From the NCBI GenBank assembly GCA_028751875.1, contig CM054153.1:9728164-9792163 (forward strand): DNA of 64,000 bases. Direction: 5' to 3'. The translations under genes and the position numbers were made by a program. Below, in pieces: positions 38,101-47,100 of this stretch. Each line of letters starts with the position of its first letter. Positions within the stretch are counted from its first letter, which is position 1. The notes beneath the pieces are model-generated. The model ran no database searches and was not told the DNA's origin. It worked only from the letters and a program-made list of their open reading frames with translations. Origin of the DNA: Rapana venosa. Taxonomy: Eukaryota > Mollusca > Gastropoda > Neogastropoda > Muricidae.

Positions 38101-41100
38101 AAAATAACTGTTCACTCCACTGCCTTGTGGATTAGAGTTTTTACTCAAAGGCTACGTCTCATTGCGGATACCAATGAGTTCACATCAGGAAGGGCATCCA
38201 GCCATGAAAATCCTCGCTCCAAAAAAAAAAACAAAAAAAAGAGTCAAATTCAACGAATGAAGAACTATGGAGAATGTGCAAAGTTGATGATCTGAAGTCT
38301 GTAGCTAGTACCAATAGACTGCGCTGGTTTGGGCACGTTCAACAGAAAGCAGACCACCACATCATAAAAAGAGCAATGAACTTTGTAGTGGATGGAAAGA
38401 GACCAAAGGGAAGACCTAGCAAGACCTGGGCTGCCTGTATTGCAGATGATCTTAGTGAAAGGGGCATAAATAATGAGGAAGCTCAAAACAGAGAGAGATG
38501 GAGAAGGCTCATCAATGTCAAACCTCCCCTGGGAGAAACATGACAAAAAAGGAAGAAGAAGAAGAAGAAAAAGCTGAATAAAACTGTGTCAATACATGAA
38601 AAACATGACAAGATGAGCATTAACAACAACACCCTTCTGCCTGTTGACGGCACAACACATGAAAAGGAGGCTCCCATTCATTCGGCTGTGAACACTTAAA
38701 AACTATTTTCCCAGTTTACGAAATAAAAGCATGAAAAGCAACAACTGCAAGCATTTAACAGATGAAAAAGATTTTTAAAGCTTACGAAAGAAAAGGATAT
38801 AAATAGTAGTCAATATTTTTTTTTAAATCAACCTGAATACACAAAATTTTACTGCACCAACCAGTTTTTGTTTTGTTTTTTGTTTCAAAAGAATTTTTTT
38901 GGTCAAATGCCTAAATTTCTTCCCCTATCCACTAGACCCGAAGAGTGTTCTGGGTGCTACTCTTTCAGATGCGACAACAAACCAAGGTCCAGAGGACAAT
39001 ATCCATTCAGCACACGTAAAAGAACCACAACAACGAGAAAGTTGTCCCTGACAAAATTCTGAAAGGAAAAGCATAAGGGATTGGATTCACTTAAGGGATT
39101 GGATTCACTTGCAAACAGGAAAATTTGTAGTTTAACTTAAAAAAAGAAAAAAAGGTGGTATTGCTCTTGTGGTGATGTACTCCCCCAGGTGAGCAGACCA
39201 AATTTTATGCAGATAAATCTGCTGTGACTACAGGTAGCCTACAATATACAATACAAAACATGGGTAAAGCTGTATATATGTGCTCATGCGTTTGGGGTTG
39301 AGGTGCTTTGAGCTATATAAGTTTGTTCCTTGGCTAGAGCTCCGAGGTTTACCAATGACACGATTTTTGTGTATACGACCCATTTAGGTATCCGCATTCC
39401 AACTTCAGTGAAGGTGTCTACTCATGACACCTGTGTGCTATGCATTTTTGAAATCTTATCTGTTCCTACCAGCACGAAATGGCCTACTCCTACAAAAGGC
39501 GTAATGGGTTTTTCACGTGTGCGCAAGATGTTCTGCTCATTCGCACATGCGGCCTCAGTTTACAGTATCATCCGAAAGACTTTGACATTCAGTTCACTTT
39601 TCTCGTCAAACTGGAAAGGGCAAAGCTGGAATCGAACCCAAAACCTCACAGTTTACTGGTTTGGCATGTAAACATCTTAACCGTCCTACCACCTTCCTTC
39701 CTGATACAATAATGATCTATCATTATTTTCAAAAAGCCGTTGTTACTGTACCTGATATAGGCATCCACGACCTCCAGGAGTTTGTTGAGCTCCATCTCCT
39801 TCTTCTCGTACAGTTCACGACCCACCTACACCAACAGACCATGGCATATTAGCAGCACAACACCAACACAACATAAATGTCTGATAACAGGGAGGAGGGG
39901 GGGGGGGGTAACATAGTGCTTACAAAGTTGAGCTTATGATCTGATAGTGTGGATTCAAGCTGCCACTGAGACACCTGTTTGAGGAAATTGTTCGTCTGGA
40001 GTTTTTCCCTGAAAGCCTAAGCCTAGCCTGTGCAATTTCAAATCAAAACGGAGCAAATCTTGCATGACTGATTATGCAGACATGGCGTTTGGTGCTGAAA
40101 AATGGCTCCCAAAGCAGACCAGAGCTCAACGAGTCTTGGGCCGATTTAGCACATGTATGCATAAAAACTGCGCTGAGCATGATCAAAACTGTGTGATGTA
40201 CAGGATCTTTACTGCAGGAGCAAAACTTTCAAGACACCACCCACCCCCACTACCACAACAATAAACCAAATTCACCCGCTTCAGTTTCTAGCTACATTTG
40301 TTGGCAAGATTAAATATTAGTCCTACATTTGGTAGTACTGTATAATCCAACACAAAAACATGAACTTCTGTTATAGAAATAATAAAGCATTCGTCTTCAT
40401 AAATCACTACTACTTCTCCTTTTTCTGCATTCCCATATAATCATTACAAGGAAACCAATGACAAACACCGACTCACCCAAGGAAGAGAAGACAGAACCAT
40501 GTAGATGTAGACATCAGAGCGAACCTGCACCATAAGAGGAAGCTCACTTTATAAAAATGAAGGAACATGGCTCACAAGGACTATGTCTCCCACATAATGG
40601 GCATGAGACAATGTGAACATACATTAGAAACTTTAAAACAAAAGTAACAATTTCACCCCACATAAAATTTTTAAAATTTATGCCATTATCTCATTTCTAG
40701 TTTATTCCTAGGTAACACTCTACTTTTTTTTTTAATCCAACAATAACGGAAAAAAAAGACAAGAGCTAAAAAAGAAAAAGAAAGACTGACGAAGACAAGG
40801 CAAAACAGAAAAGTTTTATTTTTTTAATCTATATACCATCTCACTTTAAGTTTATTATCTCATTCCTAGTTCATTCAAAATTAAAACGCCACTCTCAAAA
40901 TGGTAAAAGAAAATGAAAAGAAACAAACAAAAGATGAAATTTAAACCTGTCAAAATCATTCTACACAGAAACTGACCGACTGATGAAATCCAACAAACAT
41001 GAAAACTACGCAAGGATAATGTTAACACCTAATCTGATAAAACCCTCTCTGGGGACTGAATCAGACAAAAATTTCAGCTCAAGCCTCTCAACTTAGCCAA

Positions 41101-44100
41101 ACATTCCATGACTTGTATTTTCAGACTTCCTCACTGTGATAAAATTACACCCATTTTTCAAAGGCAATTCAAGTCAAAAGCAGCAGGCTTATCTTGAGCA
41201 GCTTTCAAAGTCTGGAATTACACATCCTTATCATGTGAATGACAAAATATTTCAGCTGTAAAATACTAACTTGGTCTTGAGGAAAATCTTATTTCTAAAC
41301 TTAGATTTCCCTGTCTGCAAAAGCGCATTAGCTTTCCTTGTCTGCAAAAGCGTGAAGCAAAGGACCAAGCCTTTGTTTCTTCGGGTGAGGGGAGTGTGAA
41401 CTCACCTGAGGAATGTTGTCCTCCAAAGTGACTTCAACAAAGTTGTCAAACATCTGCAACACTGACGCGGCCACGAGCACATGGCAGTTCACCAAGTCTG
41501 ACAAAAAACGCACCTGAAAACCACACAAACATCACTTAGTACCGCCCTGAGCCAACTGCTAATCTGCATTATATGATTATCATATCACACACATTTGACT
41601 TTCCACGGGCTTATTAAGATGGAGAATGCTATTTGTGATCTGATCACCACACATGAACAGATCTTGGCAAAAAGACTTTGACACAAAAAGTTGCCCATTT
41701 CACACAGCTGAACAAATCTATACGTGCATAAAGGTTTTAATACTGTGACCCAGAAGGGGGCATTGATCACAAACAAGTAAGGCTTCCAGACTGTTATCAA
41801 ATCTGTTCAGCTTCCTACATGCCACAGTGCATTCCAACACTACAGATCTGAATATGTATAACGGCAGCCTGACAAAACCAGACCACATCAAGTCGGAATG
41901 CGGCAACCCTCACGGTGAGCAAGTACGTTGCATACGCAAAATCTTCCCATTGGTGAACCTTGGAACTCTAGCAGTACAACGGGGGAAATAAAAAGGTTTT
42001 ATGTATAAGCCAAAAGTTTTAAACTCTGTGTTAAATACTTGCAGATTAATTTCACTGAGAATTTCAATTTCAAAATTGTACTCCCCTGATTTCTAGAAGT
42101 GCTTGTGATACAAACATGAGAATTTTATATTTTCTTCTCTAAAGATTTGAGACAGTTGAATTCCACTTGCAACTGAAAAGCACAATTAGCTCTTTCTACA
42201 TTTTTATACAAGCTTCCATTACATTCACTAACATACAGACTCAAACAGTGTATGCATGGAAACTCACATACCGACTTCTGTATGACAACACCAACAAAAA
42301 AGCACAAAAGTGAAAATTAACTCTTCAGAAAACTCTACAGTTTACAGAACCATTAAAACTTTACATTTCTCAACTTGTTAATGTCTATGGAAAACTTGTA
42401 TATCTTGCTATGTGGTAACAATCCTACCACAAAATAAAAGCATACAACACAGAAAAAGCAGACAACAAATAAATTTTAAAAATTTAAAGCCACCTTTCCC
42501 CTCCTCACAGATTCTTACCATCATTCTAGCATTTTCCCATTCTCCCATTTTCAAGGACTCTTTCAGGTTTCGAACCAGCATTTCCACAAACTGAAAACAA
42601 AAGAACACAAGTTGATCATTCAATGTACGAGTTCCAAACACACTTACACCTGAATAATTCATACGAAGCATAAAGCTAACAACAGTACACAATACTGAAA
42701 AATATTAATCAAATTCTTCTTTGTCGAGTGCTTAGACAGCAACTACGCTGAGTGAAATGGCGAACATGTTTACTGTTGTTACAATAGGCAGTCAGGGTGT
42801 GAGACTGGTTATTTTTAAAACACATTTTTACAGCAAAAAGAAACAAAATTAGCCCAAATACTTCAGTCAAAGGTACAAGAAAGCTTTTTACAGCTTTACA
42901 ATCAATTGAGATCTCAAAATAGACAACCTGACCCCCACCTGCCTAAAATGGCTCTCAGAAGAAAAGTGGGTCAGGTGCAATCTGACTCATTTTGTGGTGG
43001 AGGGTCACATAGGCATTTAGGTGAGAAAGGGATGTATGTGTGCGAGTGTGTATGTGAGCGTGTGTGTGTGCGCATGCACGAGCGTGCACATGTGTGTATT
43101 ATTCATTTATTTATTTTAATCTTTTATATCAAGGATAATGGAATAAGCACTCATGTGCTTTTTCACATCCAGTCCCTGTGTGTATAAAATTTTGTCAATT
43201 TTGTCATCTGTTCCCACCGGCACACAATGGCCTACTCTTTCAAAAAGCGGAACAAGATTTCACAAGCGCGCAAGATATTCTGTGCACGTTACCACACGGG
43301 GCCTCGGTTTATAGTCTCATCCGAAGGACTGTAGGGAGACTGGAGAATGTGTGTGTGTGTAAGTGCGTGTGTGTGCGTGCTTGCGTGTGTGTGCATGCGT
43401 GTGTGTGCGTGCATGTGCTCAAATGGCTGACAACCTGTGTAAATGGCAAGCACCACCAATGACCAAAGAAAGGTATAAACTGCAAAGTGAGCCACTGACC
43501 TCTCCCCCGCAGGTGTAGTTTTTGGCGTTGAGCAATCCCACCAGCGTGGTGTAGACCGTCAACTTCTCTGGCAGGGTCACCACACTGGCAGCAAACATGT
43601 CACCAGTCAGGTCAGTTCATTCAGGTGTCTACAGGTCTCAACACTCGAACACAAGGCACAAAGGAACAAACAAAACCCCAACCAACCAAACGAAAATGCA
43701 AAAACGAAACATAACACCAACTATATTTTTGAAGACACATGGGGGTGTTTTTTTACACACATGCATGGATGCATGCATGCATATGCACACACCACACAGG
43801 CAGTGACACACACACATACAGTGACACACACACACACATACAGTGACACACACATACACTGATAAAGTAACAAACGCACACACACACACACATACCACTC
43901 AGTCTGCCAGAGCCCACTCTGCACATTTAAAATACTTTCTTCCGCTGTTGGCATTTTTCCTTTTTTTTTTTTTTTCATCTTCATAAAGTCATTTTTCCTA
44001 TCTCCGATCAAACTGTCAAATCATACCACCTAAGTGAAGAATATTTCTGATTGGTTACTTGTTCCTTCATTGCTATTTGGAACTTCTCAACAAATGCACA

Positions 44101-47100
44101 GATTGTTGTAGTAAGCTAAAACTTGAACAGAAATGTTTAAAAAGAATGTATCAAATCATTCAAAAGATCCACATTTGGGCTGTCCATTTATCTTTTTTAC
44201 AACTGTGTGACTCCTGAAACATGGTAGAGCAAAACTACTTTCCCAAGTCTACATTCCCTACTTTTTTCCACCTACCACTGACAAAGGATGCGCATGATCT
44301 TCACTTTGTAGTTGGGCAAATCTGCTTCCAGAACGCTGGCCAAACCCTCCAAATTGCTTTCCAAGGACGATGTACTCTGCACAGAGCATCATTCCATTCA
44401 ATGCTTTTGTCAACAAATCATAACAAAATCTTCATCACAAGAGATGAAAGCAACAGTACAGTTTTGCATATTGTACAACCTGACCTATCAATCATCAATA
44501 TCATTATTAAGAGAAAAATGCAACACTAACATGGCATATTGTTCAACTTGAGTCCATTAACAAATCCATTCGAGAAGAATGTAACACTTCTGAAGCATAC
44601 CGTTCTAACTTATTTATCAAACTACAACAAGATCATGGTAAACCATAAAGAAAACTGTGCCATTTTAATTCCCTGGGGGTCACTGCATGTAAAATATTCC
44701 ATTTACTGGCTATGTAATGTCAATTAGCTGATACTTGACTTACTGCATTTTAACAAATATATTATTGGGAGTGCACTACAAGATATTTTTGTGTTTTCAT
44801 GACCTATAGAATACCAACATAAATTGCAGGATATCAACTGGCATGCTTCATCTGCTGCACATGCTTTTATAAACAGTTCAAGTTGGTAAGTAATGCACTG
44901 AGGTCTGCACATTGCTGCCACAGGCATCAACCTGGGAGACTAACTGTAAGCCCAAACCCTCCTCCTCCTATATCCTCCACCAGGCGCTGCCAGGATTCAT
45001 AACTCACACCCCACTACTTTCTGAATGATAGGTCGAAGGCCATTCATTACTTTATCCACTCAGCTATCAACCAGTCCTGAGCCCTGGCTTTATTGTGACA
45101 ATCCCCCATCATTCTGTCTACATTCTGACTCTTTCTCTCTCTCTGGCAGCCATTATGCAGCCATTTCCATTATGGGCTCAGCTTGTCTACATCTTCTTGT
45201 CTTAACTTTCTTCCTCTTCTACCTTTACTCACTCCTCTTCCTGAGGTGTTATCTTTCAAAACAGTCTTTTTTAAAAGAAAATCAGACAGTGTAGTTCTAC
45301 ATGTAATCTAAGAATTAACTAAACAATAATTTGCTTATCAAAATGACAGAAAGGTCAATAGTTGCCTCAATTCTTCTAGCAACTTCTCCAAAGCTAGCAC
45401 CTCTGTAAAAGATTTGCGTGATCTATGCATTTAACTTCAAATGTAGACATTTTTGTAGGATAGGCCTACTGTCACAGTCAGGGTCCTTGCATTGAAAGCA
45501 CAGAACAAAAACACATATGGTGCTTACAGCAACAGAGAGAGTACTTCTTTTCTTCCCGTTATTCTTTTCTTTTTCTTTTCTTCATTTTAAGTGAAGCTTG
45601 ATTATCTTACTTCTAAAGTTAAACCAAAGTACCAACACTTACATTACGCAAACTCAGAACTTTCACAGTAATTTCATAATAGTTAAGCACGTTATCTATG
45701 AGCTACTTAAAACACTGACCATAACCATTATGTCAACAACAACAAAAAGCAGACAAGAGAGATATTGCTTGAAAATGATTTTATCTCTTATCATATAAAT
45801 AGCACACCAACAACCCGATTAGAACTACTGGTTGTCAGGAAGTGGGTGTGCTAAACTATGATTTTTTTTAAAGCTGAAAACCAAATGCAAACAAAAATTC
45901 ATTTAAACTATCCATAGTATAAAACAGGTATGAGTGGAGGAAGCTGGCTGCAAAATCTTCAGTGGTGCCTCCACAGTCTACAAAACAACAGGATAGGTGA
46001 ACATGAAGGATAAAATATGAAAAAATACATTTTTAAAAAAACAAGAAAAACCCCTACAACAGCAAATCTCAATCTCCTCTCTGCAGTACTAACCTTTTCT
46101 CCGACACGGGTAATAAGTGACTCCAAACGATCTTCAATGTCCACCACCTCTGTCCTGCGACGCTTCCTTGATCGCTCTGGCACACACACACACAAGTTCA
46201 TTTCTAAAGATAAGCACATCAAACATTCTTGAAAGTATTCCTAAAAATTCCACCACATAAAACTGTCTCCATCAAACAAGTCCGGATTCTATTAATTACA
46301 GTTTATTTTTGATAAGACAAAGGCTACAAAAATACTTCAGTTGTATGCATGACAAGAAACAACCTTGCATTTTGAAGCTTATTTGATATTGAATATAAAT
46401 TATTGATAGCAGTATTACCCAAGTTTGCTTTGATTTGTTTTTTGCAAGATATAGTGCTGTATAAATTCCATGTACCATTATTAAGTTTGCAGGCTTAACA
46501 GAATTTGGTATTCTTACAGTTTCTTTAAATTTTGAAACTGGTTTCAACAACCATAAATTGGGTCTTTTAATTAAAGATAAGGCAATACAATATGAATACA
46601 TTAAATACATTTACAACAAAATGACCCCTTTTTTTTAATTTTTACAGCTTAAATACCACACATGCACACCTGAAAACTGTTTTACAGGAAAGAAATGAGC
46701 ACTTCCATTTCAGAGACCAATCACAGATTTGGTCAGGTTCTTCTAGTTCTACAGTGTAAAGAAATCAAGATTTAATTATTAAGTGCACACCACTTGTTTT
46801 CAATCACACAAATGATGTGCTGGCTGAATTAAACTTGCACCTGTCTTTCCTACAGCATGCAGCACTTGGCTAAAACTGCAAAAGGGTACTATTTTTTTTA
46901 AAAACCACACACTAACAAAACGAACAAAAAACAAATGTTGATAATTTTTATGGCAATAATCCATGTTTGTTCCTGTCCACTGAAGAACCACCATGGCAAT
47001 GGACAAATAAACATGTTTAATAATCAATTGCCATTATTGCATATATTCCACACTTCCAGCCTAACAGGTTTGAATGCTAGTAAATGTCTAAAGCCAAGGG

